Part shown: piece after piece, positions 17,188 to 25,210 of the stretch
Numbering within the stretch: position 1 is the first letter of the stretch
How the letters are laid out: every line of letters begins with the position of its first letter
NCBI RefSeq assembly: GCF_000168975.1
Contig: NZ_AAUW01000006.1
Span: forward strand, 62,001-126,000
Length of the DNA: 64,000 bases
From: Roseibium aggregatum IAM 12614
GTDB lineage: Bacteria; Pseudomonadota; Alphaproteobacteria; Rhizobiales; Stappiaceae
Direction: 5' to 3'
Program-made: the position numbers and the translations under genes
The notes under the pieces: model-generated
Told to the model about the DNA's origin: nothing
The model's database searches: none
The model's input: the letters and a program-made list of their open reading frames with translations, nothing else

Positions 17188-18048
17188 ATGAAACGAAATA
17201 TCGATTGGGAAGATCTTCGGCTGTTTCTGGCGGTTGCCAAAGCAGGTGGTCTTGCCGGCGCGGCAGACAAGGCCGGCGTCAGTTCTGCAACGCTCGGCCG
17301 CCGGGTTGCCGCTCTGGAGAAGAGCCTCGATGTCCGCCTGGTGGAACGCGAAGCGCGAGGCTATCAGCTCACCGCCGCCGCGCATGATCTTCTGCGGTAC
17401 CTTGAAGACATGGATCAGACCGCCCGCAGCATCGAAGCCTGGAAAGAGGGAGAAGGGCTGCGTCGGAGGATCCGGATTTCCGCCGGAGACTGGACGGCGC
17501 GGCTCCTCATCGACAACCTGTCGTCCTTTTGGACGCCTGACGCCGGATGGATGCCGGAAATTCTCGCCGATCTCAGGAACCGGGACATTGCCCGCCGGCA
17601 GATCGATATAGGTATCCGCAACAGCCGGCCCAAACAGGCCTGGCTGGCCGGGCAGAAGGTGGGAAGGGTGCAGTACGCCGCCTATCAGGCCGCGAGTGTT
17701 CCCAAAGGCGCGGAGCCCGGCTGGATCGGGCTCGTGGAAGACGATGCCCATTCACCGACCGGCCTCTGGTTGACGGAAAACCATGGCGCTGAGGCGGTGA
17801 TCACCGTCAACAAGGCTTCGCTTGCCCTGTCGCTGGTTCGCAAGGGCAACGCGCGGATGCTTTTGCCGACCTTTGTTGGCGATGCCTTTCCCGATCTGGT
17901 GCGCATTGGCGGCCCCTTCGAGGGCATGGAAACCGAGCGGTGGCTTGTAATGCATCAGGATGAACGCCATGAACCAACAGTTCGCCAGGCGGTGTCTGCT
18001 CTGACGAAGTTCTTGAAACAGAACCCGATTTTGTCTTCGTTCTGTTGA
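17188..18048 (+). CDS. LysR family transcriptional regulator
   Basis: The N-terminal winged helix-turn-helix spans about residues 5-65: WEDLRLFLAVAKAGGLAGAA, the recognition region SSATLGRRVAALEKSL, then LVEREARGYQLT. The effector domain (about 90-286) is shorter and more divergent than in standard LysR proteins. The AT-rich 100 bp upstream (17090-17187) is the likely operator and promoter region. The target is unknown; a LysR protein usually controls a divergent neighbour, and here the only divergent candidate is a doubtful short frame. Confidence 0.88.
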   Translation: MKRNIDWEDLRLFLAVAKAGGLAGAADKAGVSSATLGRRVAALEKSLDVRLVEREARGYQLTAAAHDLLRYLEDMDQTARSIEAWKEGEGLRRRIRISAGDWTARLLIDNLSSFWTPDAGWMPEILADLRNRDIARRQIDIGIRNSRPKQAWLAGQKVGRVQYAAYQAASVPKGAEPGWIGLVEDDAHSPTGLWLTENHGAEAVITVNKASLALSLVRKGNARMLLPTFVGDAFPDLVRIGGPFEGMETERWLVMHQDERHEPTVRQAVSALTKFLKQNPILSSFC

Positions 18049-18130
18049 ATAATTCACAGAGAAGCCAAAGCAAAAATCGTGTGAAAGTCTGGCTCCTTGA
18101 ATCAATTTTAACGAAGCTCCATATTTAATC

Positions 18131-18218
18131 ATGAAAGGAACCGGTTGGTTCCGGTCCGGATGCCTTGAAAGGGTCCGGGCACAAGGTCGCTTCAACAAGG
18201 ACTTTGAGGATGTCACGC
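18131..18218 (+). promoter_or_regulatory. ROSE-like RNA thermometer in the hsp20 5' UTR
   Basis: The leader contains a GGAACC-ggtt-GGTTCC hairpin (about 18137-18152). Just before the gene, TCGCT (18187-18191), matching the UYGCU consensus of ROSE elements, can pair with the GAGGA Shine-Dalgarno (18206-18210) and leave the conserved G bulged. The AUG at 18219 is 8 bases after the SD. ROSE elements repress small heat shock genes of rhizobia at low temperature by hiding the SD. Confidence 0.6.
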
Positions 18219-18638
18219 ATGTCAGCGTTTTCTAGCCCGTTCATGCTCGGGTTTGACGATATCGAGCGCGTGCTCGATCGCGTCTCCAAGGCCGCCAACG
18301 ACGGTTATCCGCCCTATAACATCGAGAGACTCCCGAAAACGGAAGATCAGGGCGATGTCATTCGGATCACCCTTGCGGTGGCAGGGTTCACAAGAGAGCA
18401 GCTTGAGGTCTCGGTAGAAGAGAGTCAGCTGGTTATCCGGGGTCGTCAGGTCGACGACAAGACCCGGCAGTATCTGCATCGCGGCATTGCCGCCCGTCAG
18501 TTCCAGCGGGCCTTTGTCCTGGCCGAGGGGATCGAGATCCTCGGAGCCGACCTGAAAGATGGGCTTCTGTCCATCGACCTGGCACGTCCTGAACCGGAGC
18601 GTGTCATCAGAAAAATAGAAATCTCCAGCGGCGAATGA
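18219..18638 (+). CDS. Hsp20/alpha-crystallin family small heat shock protein
   Basis: This is an ATP-independent holdase that binds unfolding proteins. The 139-residue product has the alphaproteobacterial N terminus FSSPFMLGFDDIERVLDRV, PPYNIE at the start of the alpha-crystallin domain (about residue 35), the core GFTREQLEVSVEESQLVIRG, and the closing strand DLKDGLLSIDLARPEPE. I start at the ATG at 18219 because the GAGGA site is 8 bases upstream; an ATG at 18210 overlaps that site. It is followed by a DUF1150 gene and preceded by a ROSE-like leader, so heat induction is likely post-transcriptional. Confidence 0.92.
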   Translation: MSAFSSPFMLGFDDIERVLDRVSKAANDGYPPYNIERLPKTEDQGDVIRITLAVAGFTREQLEVSVEESQLVIRGRQVDDKTRQYLHRGIAARQFQRAFVLAEGIEILGADLKDGLLSIDLARPEPERVIRKIEISSGE

Positions 18639-18670
18639 ACGCTCGCCGGCCAACATATGGAGAATGACTG

Positions 18671-18955
18671 ATGCAAAACCCCAATAGCCCTTCCTGGGCA
18701 GACCGCACGCTCTTTTCCGAGTTCATGTCGGTTGACGAGTTGACCGAACTGGGCACCGGAGATGTTGCCTATATCAAACAGATCAAGGCCCGGGATCTGA
18801 AGGAAATGTTTCCCGATGTCCCGCCGCTGCACGACAACATGACGCTTTACGCGCTCCTCAATGCGGACGGTACGCCGATCCTGCTGGCGGATAGCCGGGA
18901 AGCAGCCGTTGCCAATGCCTTTGAAGCGGATCTGGAAATGGCGTCCCTGCACTGA
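18671..18955 (+). CDS. DUF1150 family protein
   Basis: The 94-residue protein matches the alphaproteobacterial DUF1150 family that sits beside hsp20 genes. Its core reads ELGTGDVAYIKQIKARDL and later LYALLNADGTPILLADSRE followed by an acidic-alanine helix. It starts 32 bp after hsp20 with tatggaga as ribosome site, so the two form one heat-shock transcript, closed by the terminator at 18987. The function is unknown; the small acidic fold and the fixed neighbour suggest an accessory in protein quality control. Confidence 0.88.
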   Translation: MQNPNSPSWADRTLFSEFMSVDELTELGTGDVAYIKQIKARDLKEMFPDVPPLHDNMTLYALLNADGTPILLADSREAAVANAFEADLEMASLH

Positions 18956-18986
18956 CGCCACCCGCATGACCTGAACAACCGTTACG

Positions 18987-19016
18987 ACACCGGCCGCTTG
19001 GCCGGTGTTTGTGTTT
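18987..19016 (+). terminator. Rho-independent terminator of hsp20-DUF1150
   Basis: A 9-bp stem (acaccggcc / ggccggtgt) with loop gctt is followed by ttgtgtttt. It lies 32 bp after the DUF1150 stop. Confidence 0.85.
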
Positions 19017-19081
19017 TCAGGGCAGGGGTTTGAAAGGGTTCGTCCAGGACGATCGAACGCTGCGCAGCGCGCCGGAAACCG

Positions 19082-19114
19082 AAACGCCCGCAGAAGGCAT
19101 TTTTCCTGCGGGCG
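19082..19114 (-). terminator. Hairpin terminator downstream of opgC
   Basis: A 9-bp stem (cgcccgcag / ctgcgggcg) with an A-rich loop is followed by tttcgg on the minus strand. It is positioned 32 bp after the opgC stop. The T-run is short. Confidence 0.55.
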
Positions 19115-19145
19115 CTCAAGTTAGGAGAAGGCGTCGTTCCCTCTG

Positions 19146-20426
19146 TTAGGTGAGGGCAGGTTCGCGGGTTTCGGCCTTGGCCCTGGCTGTCGGTTCATTG
19201 CCATCGGCGGGCGGTGTCTTCGGCCGCTCGGAAGGGCCGGAGGAAGACGTTGCGGGCGGCTTGCGCCAGGGCTGGCTCTTGTACCAGCCGGCCACATAGG
19301 CAACGGCAATCAGAGCTAGGAAACCGAGGAGATTGGACAGGATCTGCGGCAACCAGTCACCACGGCCCCAGACCATGTCGCGCAGGATGCCCGCAGCCTG
19401 GGCGATGACCAGGCTTGCCATAAACACCGGCAGCGACTGCTGGCCCACTTTCTGGACGACGCGCACGAACTGGCCCCAGATCTCACCGTGCCCCAGCAGG
19501 CGCCTGCCGTGTTCGCCCGCGGCGACCCAGGCCAGATAGGCCAATGCCAGAAAGTGCAGATAGCGGAAAAGACCGAATTCGGTCTTGATCCAGAGCGGGG
19601 TGATCATTTCGCGGATTTCACGAGCCCAGACCAGGTTCAGGTGCATTTCCTGATAAGCGCGGAAGTAGGCGAAGGGAACAGTTACGATCAGGACCACCGC
19701 GCACAGCACCATCAGGGGCTTGCTGACCGGCGGTGCGGGAATCCAGCCGCGCATGAAGGCAAAGCCGGTGAAGAACAGCATTTGCCAGGCGAAGGGGTTG
19801 AAGAACCACTCCCGGTCGGACCAGGGTTCGGCCGGCAGGCTCAGAAGATCGAACTGGGCGGCCAGCCACAGGCCGACCGACACCGCGAAAGCACCCGGAA
19901 CCGAATAGCGGGCGACCAGCATGATTACCGGGACCAGCGACAGGATCACCACATACATCGGCAGAATGTCGAAATAATTCGGCACCCAGGTCATTGTCAG
20001 CAGTCCGGGCAGGGCGACCTCGGTCTTGTCGTAAAGATGCTGGAGATTGAGCGAGGCGACGTAGTTTTCCGTCAGATTGCAGCACTCGGTCAGATAGCCG
20101 CTGTTCTGCAGCATGGCGAGGCCGACGGCAATGACAAGGAACTGGCCGATGTGCGCCCAGTAAACCTGCCACATGCGATGCAGGATACGGGCTGCCCCCA
20201 TGCCCCAGCCGTGAATATCGAAGATCTTGCCGAAGGCGAGCGCGGACGCCATGCCGGAGCAGAAGACGAAGATTTCCGTTGCATCGGAAAACCCGAACCG
20301 GGCAGGGATCCAGAGCGTCCACCAGTTCCATGGCAGGTGGGCAACGTAGATAATGAACATTCCAAGGCCGCGGAAAAAATCGAGCCGCGGATCGCGTGGT
20401 CGTTTCGTTTGTGTGTGAGCGTTCAC
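19146..20426 (-). CDS. opgC: OpgC domain membrane acyltransferase
   Basis: OpgC proteins succinylate osmoregulated periplasmic glucans at the inner membrane. The 426-residue protein has about ten hydrophobic segments and the family opening RDPRLDFFRGLGMFIIYVAH, followed by WWTLWIPARFGFSDATEIFVFCSG (broken here into its two halves around residue 35). The central loop TWVPNYFDILPMYVVILS is also typical. The C terminus is a Pro/Ala/Lys-rich cytoplasmic tail. It lies 43 bp downstream of the TPR-protein gene on the same strand and is probably co-transcribed. No glucan synthase (ndvB or opgGH) is visible in the window. Confidence 0.88.
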   Translation of the reverse strand: MNAHTQTKRPRDPRLDFFRGLGMFIIYVAHLPWNWWTLWIPARFGFSDATEIFVFCSGMASALAFGKIFDIHGWGMGAARILHRMWQVYWAHIGQFLVIAVGLAMLQNSGYLTECCNLTENYVASLNLQHLYDKTEVALPGLLTMTWVPNYFDILPMYVVILSLVPVIMLVARYSVPGAFAVSVGLWLAAQFDLLSLPAEPWSDREWFFNPFAWQMLFFTGFAFMRGWIPAPPVSKPLMVLCAVVLIVTVPFAYFRAYQEMHLNLVWAREIREMITPLWIKTEFGLFRYLHFLALAYLAWVAAGEHGRRLLGHGEIWGQFVRVVQKVGQQSLPVFMASLVIAQAAGILRDMVWGRGDWLPQILSNLLGFLALIAVAYVAGWYKSQPWRKPPATSSSGPSERPKTPPADGNEPTARAKAETREPALT

Positions 20427-20469
20427 GATGGGTCCAGAGATAATTGGTCAATCGAGTGCCGGCAGGGGA

Positions 20470-21855
20470 TCAGACCGAGCCGGTAGCCCTGAGTTTTTGG
20501 TCTTCCATCACTCGGTGGGCGCGGTGCATTTTATCGCATAGTTCAAGGCGTTGTTCGGCAAATCGATCCAGCGCACCGCGTTTGTGCGTCCGGCTTTTGA
20601 GCAGCCGTTCCGCATCCTCTGGCATGCCTGCCCGCAGGGCTGCATCGATCGTGATTCGCTCGAAAACATCGCGCTGGGCGTGCGAGCCGCCGACCATGTT
20701 TAGATTGTCTCTTGCCGAGTCCAGCAGGGCAAAGGCGGAGGCGTAATTGCCCTTGCGGTATTGTTCCAGGCCGAGGCCTGTCGGCAGTCCGGCTTCCGCG
20801 GTGATGCGGCCAATATCCGTTTCGCTTTGCGCGCGCTCCTTCAGCCCGGTCAGCAGCCGCTCGGCGCCCATGCGGCGGCCACCGTTCAACAGGGCCAGAA
20901 GGTAATGCAGGTCGGCAAAGACGTTGCTGCCGTCTTCGGCGCGTTTATCGGACAAAAGCGCCAGCTCGTCCCACCGCGCACCGGTATCGACGCCTTCAAT
21001 CTCCAGACGGACAAGAAGGGACGCCGCGTTGGAAATGTCGCGGTAGTCGTCTGTCTTGTCCTTTCGGACGTCGTTGTCGTAAAGCGCCAGTGCCTTGTCG
21101 GCCTGGCCCCGGTCCAGATACATCAGCGCCAGGTGCCACCACACGTGATAGCCGAAATTGTTGCAATGCGCCCAGCCTTCCGGCTGGGATTCCAGCCAGG
21201 CCGTGCCTTCTTCGGAGCGGCCGGTCATGTCATGCACGTGGGCCACGGCGTGAAGGCCCCAGGCATCGTCGCGGGCAAACTCCAGCCCTCTGCGGCCAGC
21301 GGTCTCCGCCAGGCGATAGTCGCCTGTCTCTTCCAGCGAAAACGCGCGGCAGCCAAGCAGGTAGCCGTAGGCCGGGTGCGTTTCGTCGTAGGCCGCATGT
21401 ACCCGTTCGATCGACTTCCGCATGCCGGTGGCGTCACCCAGAACGAAGCGGATGGCGTGAACCAGCTTCATGATCAAGGTGTCTTGCGGAACCGTCACCA
21501 GCACGGCATCGAGAAGATCGGCAGAGCGTGTCGGATAGCCCTGCAACCAGTTTCCAAGGGCATCGATGACAGCCTGTTCGCGGGCCGTAACCGGCGTGTT
21601 CAGGGCCGAGGTACTGGCGATCGACAGGCATTCCTGTGCCGTTGCGGTCATCTCGCGGCGGCCAAGCAGGAGACAGAAAAGCCCGCGGGTGGCATGACCC
21701 AGCGCGAAGTCCGGCTCCAGACCGAGACAGGTCTCGAGATATTGCGGGGTGGTCCTGCCATGCGCCAGAAAGGCTTTCACGGTCTCGTTCCAGGCGGTCA
21801 GGGCTTCCTTGCCGGACAGGGTAAGCTCATATCCGAATTGATCAGTTAGACGCAT
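20470..21855 (-). CDS. TTC38-like tetratricopeptide repeat protein
   Basis: The 461-residue soluble protein is built of helical repeats and resembles the TPR protein 38 family. Recognisable pieces are DFALGHATRGLFCLLLGRRE (about residue 49), SLEETGDYRLAETAGRRGLE and WGLHAVAHVHDMTGRSEEG, then YHVWWHLALMYLDRGQ. The WGLHAVAHV and YHVWWHLAL segments are the conserved family signatures. No catalytic residues are known for the family. It has no signal peptide. It precedes opgC by 43 bp, but I see no functional link. Confidence 0.85.
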   Translation of the reverse strand: MRLTDQFGYELTLSGKEALTAWNETVKAFLAHGRTTPQYLETCLGLEPDFALGHATRGLFCLLLGRREMTATAQECLSIASTSALNTPVTAREQAVIDALGNWLQGYPTRSADLLDAVLVTVPQDTLIMKLVHAIRFVLGDATGMRKSIERVHAAYDETHPAYGYLLGCRAFSLEETGDYRLAETAGRRGLEFARDDAWGLHAVAHVHDMTGRSEEGTAWLESQPEGWAHCNNFGYHVWWHLALMYLDRGQADKALALYDNDVRKDKTDDYRDISNAASLLVRLEIEGVDTGARWDELALLSDKRAEDGSNVFADLHYLLALLNGGRRMGAERLLTGLKERAQSETDIGRITAEAGLPTGLGLEQYRKGNYASAFALLDSARDNLNMVGGSHAQRDVFERITIDAALRAGMPEDAERLLKSRTHKRGALDRFAEQRLELCDKMHRAHRVMEDQKLRATGSV

Positions 21856-22098
21856 AACAGGCCTTTTTGTTTCTCACTCCGGTCCTCTGAAACCGGGTCC
21901 CGCCAACCGCGGCTGCAGAGCTCCGGACGGCTGAATATTTCCATTCAAAATCCGCAGGCTGCACTTGAACTGCAAAACACAAAAAGGTGTTGGCAATGTG
22001 TAGGTGAAGAAAAGACACCTTCGTTGCGAAATTAAGGCGGGAAGTGCAAGTCTTCGTATCGGGGTTTGAAAGTCGGATCTGCGCGGGAGCAGCAACAC

Positions 22099-23250
22099 AT
22101 GGCCTTGGCCGTCGGGAAATCTCAAGCAGCCGTTGTCGCCATCGCGGCCGGCCTTCTGGCCATGGTCGCTCTGGGCGCTTATGGCGAAGCCGGACCACGT
22201 CAGGCGGTGGCCGCCCTGATCGGCGGTCTCGCCGGACTGTCGCTCTATCATGCAAGCTTCGGCTTCACAGCCGCATGGCGGCGGATCGTCACGGAAAGAC
22301 GCGGCGGCGGCCTCAGGGCGCAATTCGTGCTCATTCTTCTGACCAGCGCCGTTTCCTTTCCCCTGATTGCCTGGGGGCATGTGCTTGGCTGGCCGACAGG
22401 CGGCTTCGTCTTTCCCTTCGGTCTGGCGGCCGCGTTCGGAGCCTTCCTCTTCGGCATCGGCATGCAACTGGGTGGCGGCTGCGGATCCGGCACGCTGTTC
22501 ACCGCCGGGGGCGGCTCCACCCGCATGATGATCACCCTGGCAAGCTTCATCCTCGGTTCGGTGGCAGCCACCGCGCATCTGCACCTGTGGGGCCGTCTGC
22601 CCAAGCTGCCGCCAATGTCGCTCATTCGGGAGTTCGGGCCTCATGGCGCCTTTCTTCTGACCGCATTTGTGCTCGGCCTGCTGGCAATTGCGACCGTCGT
22701 CATCGAACGGCGCGCACATGGCTCGATTGCCGAAGCAAGGCCCACAAAGTCATTTTTCGCCGGTCCCTGGTCACCCATGATGGGCGCTGTGATGCTGGCG
22801 ATCGTCGGCATTGCCACCCTCATAGTGATCGGTCGGCCCTGGGGCATCACCTCTGCCTTTGCGCTCTGGGGTGGCAAGCTGTTTCATACTGCCGGTGTGC
22901 CGGTGGAGAGCTGGCCTTACTGGACCTGGCAGCGCGGTGCGCTGGAAAACCCGGTGCTGCGTGACACCACCTCGGTCATGGATTTCGGCATCATCCTGGG
23001 CGCGATGGCAGCCGCCGGTCTGGCCGGCCGCTTTGCACCTGTCTGGCGTTTGAGCCGCCGCGACGTGCTGACGGCAGTCGCAGGCGGTCTGATGATGGGT
23101 TACGGCGCCCGTCTGGCCTACGGCTGCAACATCGGCGCTTATCTGGGCGGCCTTGTGTCTGGCTCGCTGCATGGCTGGCTCTGGCTGGTTTTCGGCTTCC
23201 TCGGCAGTCTTGCCGGAACCCGCGTGCGCCTGCGTCTCGGCATGGACTAA
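22099..23250 (+). CDS. YeeE/YedE (TsuA-like) thiosulfate/sulfur-compound transporter
   Basis: This is an inner-membrane protein of about 383 residues with roughly ten hydrophobic segments. It has the two characteristic cysteine motifs of the family: GGGCGSGTLF near residue 132 and YGCNIGAYLGGLVSG near residue 343. In TsuA these cysteines line a thiosulfate path. The ATG at 22099 follows gggagc, and upstream in-frame starts add a non-hydrophobic leader. The DUF302 gene 98 bp downstream is on the same strand and may be co-transcribed, hinting at reduced-sulfur metabolism. Confidence 0.86.
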   Translation: MALAVGKSQAAVVAIAAGLLAMVALGAYGEAGPRQAVAALIGGLAGLSLYHASFGFTAAWRRIVTERRGGGLRAQFVLILLTSAVSFPLIAWGHVLGWPTGGFVFPFGLAAAFGAFLFGIGMQLGGGCGSGTLFTAGGGSTRMMITLASFILGSVAATAHLHLWGRLPKLPPMSLIREFGPHGAFLLTAFVLGLLAIATVVIERRAHGSIAEARPTKSFFAGPWSPMMGAVMLAIVGIATLIVIGRPWGITSAFALWGGKLFHTAGVPVESWPYWTWQRGALENPVLRDTTSVMDFGIILGAMAAAGLAGRFAPVWRLSRRDVLTAVAGGLMMGYGARLAYGCNIGAYLGGLVSGSLHGWLWLVFGFLGSLAGTRVRLRLGMD

Positions 23251-23348
23251 GGCAAGGGGCTGGCCCGCCACACCGCATTGTGAGACGCCCGTGAGGCAGA
23301 CCTCGCTAGAGTAAGCCGCACTGCAACACCGCTCGCGGGAGAAAGAAG

Positions 23349-23828
23349 ATGCGTCTGTTAGCCCTGGTTTTTATCACCAGCCTGTTGGCCGCCGGACTGG
23401 CGAGGGCCGACGGTCTGTCCGGCCGCGAGGGCTGGCAGGTCCTGCCCACGGAAAAGAGCTACACGACACTGGTCGACGATCTGAAAAGCGCGATCACGGA
23501 CGAAGGCATGCTGGCGGTGACCCAGGCCAGCGCGTCGGATGGTGCCAAGGGCAGGGGAATAACCATTCCGGGTAACCGGGTCATCGGCGTTTACCGCAAT
23601 GACTATGCCGTCCGGATGCTGGAAGCTTCTGTTGCCGCGGGCATTGAGGCGCCCATACGTTTCTATGTGACCGAAAACGCCGATGGAACGGCAACGCTTT
23701 CCTGGAAAACACCCGGTTTTGTCTTTGCGCCCTACATGGAAGAAGGTGGCCCGGCCCTGCAAGAACTGGCAGGGGAACTCGACCAGGTCTTCCTGTCCAT
23801 CGCCGATAAGGCTGTGGCCTCCCGGTGA
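23349..23828 (+). CDS. Secreted DUF302 domain protein
   Basis: The 159-residue product has a signal peptide (LALVFITSLLAAGLARA, cleavage near residue 20) and a DUF302 core: EKSYTTLVDDLKSAITDEGM, GKGRGI-like loop AKGRGITIPGNRVIGVYRND, and the helix YAVRMLEASVAAGIEAP, then FYVTENADGTATLSW. The family is an alpha/beta fold of unknown function that often accompanies sulfur-oxidising or toxic-oxyanion genes. Its neighbour upstream is the YeeE/TsuA-like transporter. Confidence 0.83.
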   Translation: MRLLALVFITSLLAAGLARADGLSGREGWQVLPTEKSYTTLVDDLKSAITDEGMLAVTQASASDGAKGRGITIPGNRVIGVYRNDYAVRMLEASVAAGIEAPIRFYVTENADGTATLSWKTPGFVFAPYMEEGGPALQELAGELDQVFLSIADKAVASR

Positions 23829-23942
23829 CAGTTCTGTGAATTGCGTAACGGATTGGCAACCGCGCCTTGAATTTAGGCTTGTGAAACGGGTTTTGCGACC
23901 CCACACTCTTACTGTGTTCAACAACTGAAAGGAGGTGTGCCC

Positions 23943-24038
23943 ATGTCTAATGAGTATCGGTGCGTGGCCCAAGTGTCTGGGCGGAATCGAACGGTGCTGG
24001 AGCAGCCTCTGGTAGTGCGAGATTTCGCTGGGATCTGA
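23943..24038 (+). CDS. 31-residue small protein with strong ribosome site
   Basis: A short frame starts with ATG at 23943 after aaaggaggtgtgccc, a near-perfect Shine-Dalgarno at good spacing. It reads MSNEYRCVAQVSGRNRTV then LEQPLVVRDFAGI and stops. A clear Rho-independent terminator follows 30 bp later, so a small independent transcript is well defined. CACACTC upstream could pair with GAGGTGTG and mask the ribosome site. I do not recognise the peptide. A small RNA with an incidental ORF is the alternative. Confidence 0.5.
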   Translation: MSNEYRCVAQVSGRNRTVLEQPLVVRDFAGI

Positions 24039-24068
24039 TCCGGGACTTGTGTCACGTCGATCTCATGG

Positions 24069-24100
24069 GAGGGCCGCTAACGCGGCCCTCTTTTGTTTTT
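24069..24100 (+). terminator. Rho-independent terminator of the small-ORF transcript
   Basis: A 9-bp stem (gagggccgc / gcggccctc), loop taac, is followed by ttttgttttt. Confidence 0.9.
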
Positions 24101-24168
24101 GCTGCTTCGTTGGCTTTTTCAGGTCCTCACCTCGTTGAAAAGCCTTCAGACTCAAGCGCTGACAGCAA

Positions 24169-24930
24169 TCAAATCAGACCGACGGACTTGCGCACATCCT
24201 CGTCGCGCAGCGAGCAGTCCACACCGCGATAGGCATCGCCGGCAGGCGTGCACAGCCAGCAGATGGCTTCCCCCACCCAACTGGCTGGAATATGCACCGA
24301 AGGGTCGAGCTGGCTCACCGGGTTCAGTCCGGAAGACTTGATGTCGACCTGCATCTGCGTTGCCACCGTGCCCGGGCTGAGGCCGACGATGCGCAGGCCC
24401 TTGTCGCCGAATTCCTTGTCCGCACAGCGGGTGAGGGAGAGCGCGGCCGCCTTGGACGCGCAATAGTGGCTCCAGCCTTCCAACGCGCTGACCGCAGCAC
24501 CCGAGCTGATGTTGACCACGGTGCCGGCGCCCTTGGCCAGCATATGTTTGGCCGCGGCATGCAGGCCGTAGTAGACGCCCTTCACATTGATATCGATGAC
24601 CTTGCCCCACTCTGCCGGATCGCTGTCTTCGATGCGGGCGATGGGTTCGATCACCCCGGCATTGTTGACGAGGATGTCGAGGCCACCATAGGTGTCGACG
24701 GCGGTCTGCACCGCCTTGACCACGTCATCGTAATCGGCGACGTCGCAAACCACGGCGGTCGCATCTTGGCCTTCTGCACGGATCTCGCCGGCAATGCGTT
24801 CGATATCCTTGTCGGAGCGCGCCGCCAGCACCACCTTGGCACCGTATTTCGCGAGGCTCCGTGCGGCAGCTTCTCCGATGCCCCGGCTCGCGCCCGTCAC
24901 AAGGGCAACTTGTCCCGTCAAATCAAACAT
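24169..24930 (-). CDS. Short-chain dehydrogenase/reductase (SDR)
   Basis: This NAD(P)-dependent oxidoreductase has 253 residues, the classical SDR length. The cofactor-binding motif is TGASRGIG (about residue 12); NNAG is near residue 89, the catalytic serine in NISSGAAVSALEGWS and the YxxxK pair in YCASKAAAL (about 156). PGTVATQM follows. Arg in the LAARSDKD loop after beta-2 suggests NADP(H), an inference. The ATG at 24930 follows ggaagcg; a longer in-frame version adds a 17-residue leader that is not conserved in the fold. The substrate is unknown and the gene is apparently monocistronic. Confidence 0.9.
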   Translation of the reverse strand: MFDLTGQVALVTGASRGIGEAAARSLAKYGAKVVLAARSDKDIERIAGEIRAEGQDATAVVCDVADYDDVVKAVQTAVDTYGGLDILVNNAGVIEPIARIEDSDPAEWGKVIDINVKGVYYGLHAAAKHMLAKGAGTVVNISSGAAVSALEGWSHYCASKAAALSLTRCADKEFGDKGLRIVGLSPGTVATQMQVDIKSSGLNPVSQLDPSVHIPASWVGEAICWLCTPAGDAYRGVDCSLRDEDVRKSVGLI

Positions 24931-25210
24931 GTAACGCTTCCGTTCTGGATGGGCCTTTCCGGCCTCTGTACCTGCCGGCATTCGCGAGCGGTCGCAGGAA
25001 CGCCGGAATGCAGACTGGTTCTGAAAAGTTTCGAGCCTCCTGCATTCAGCGGAATTCAGGATGTCACGGTTGATTGACCGCGGACATTAGTGCGGTCGGG
25101 CGTGAGAATAAACAGCTTGTTTGCAGCAGCGTCGTGCGTCATCCGCACGAATGATCTATCTAGCGCACAAAGCGTATGCCGGTTAGGCCGGCAAGGAACA
25201 GGGGAAGCCG

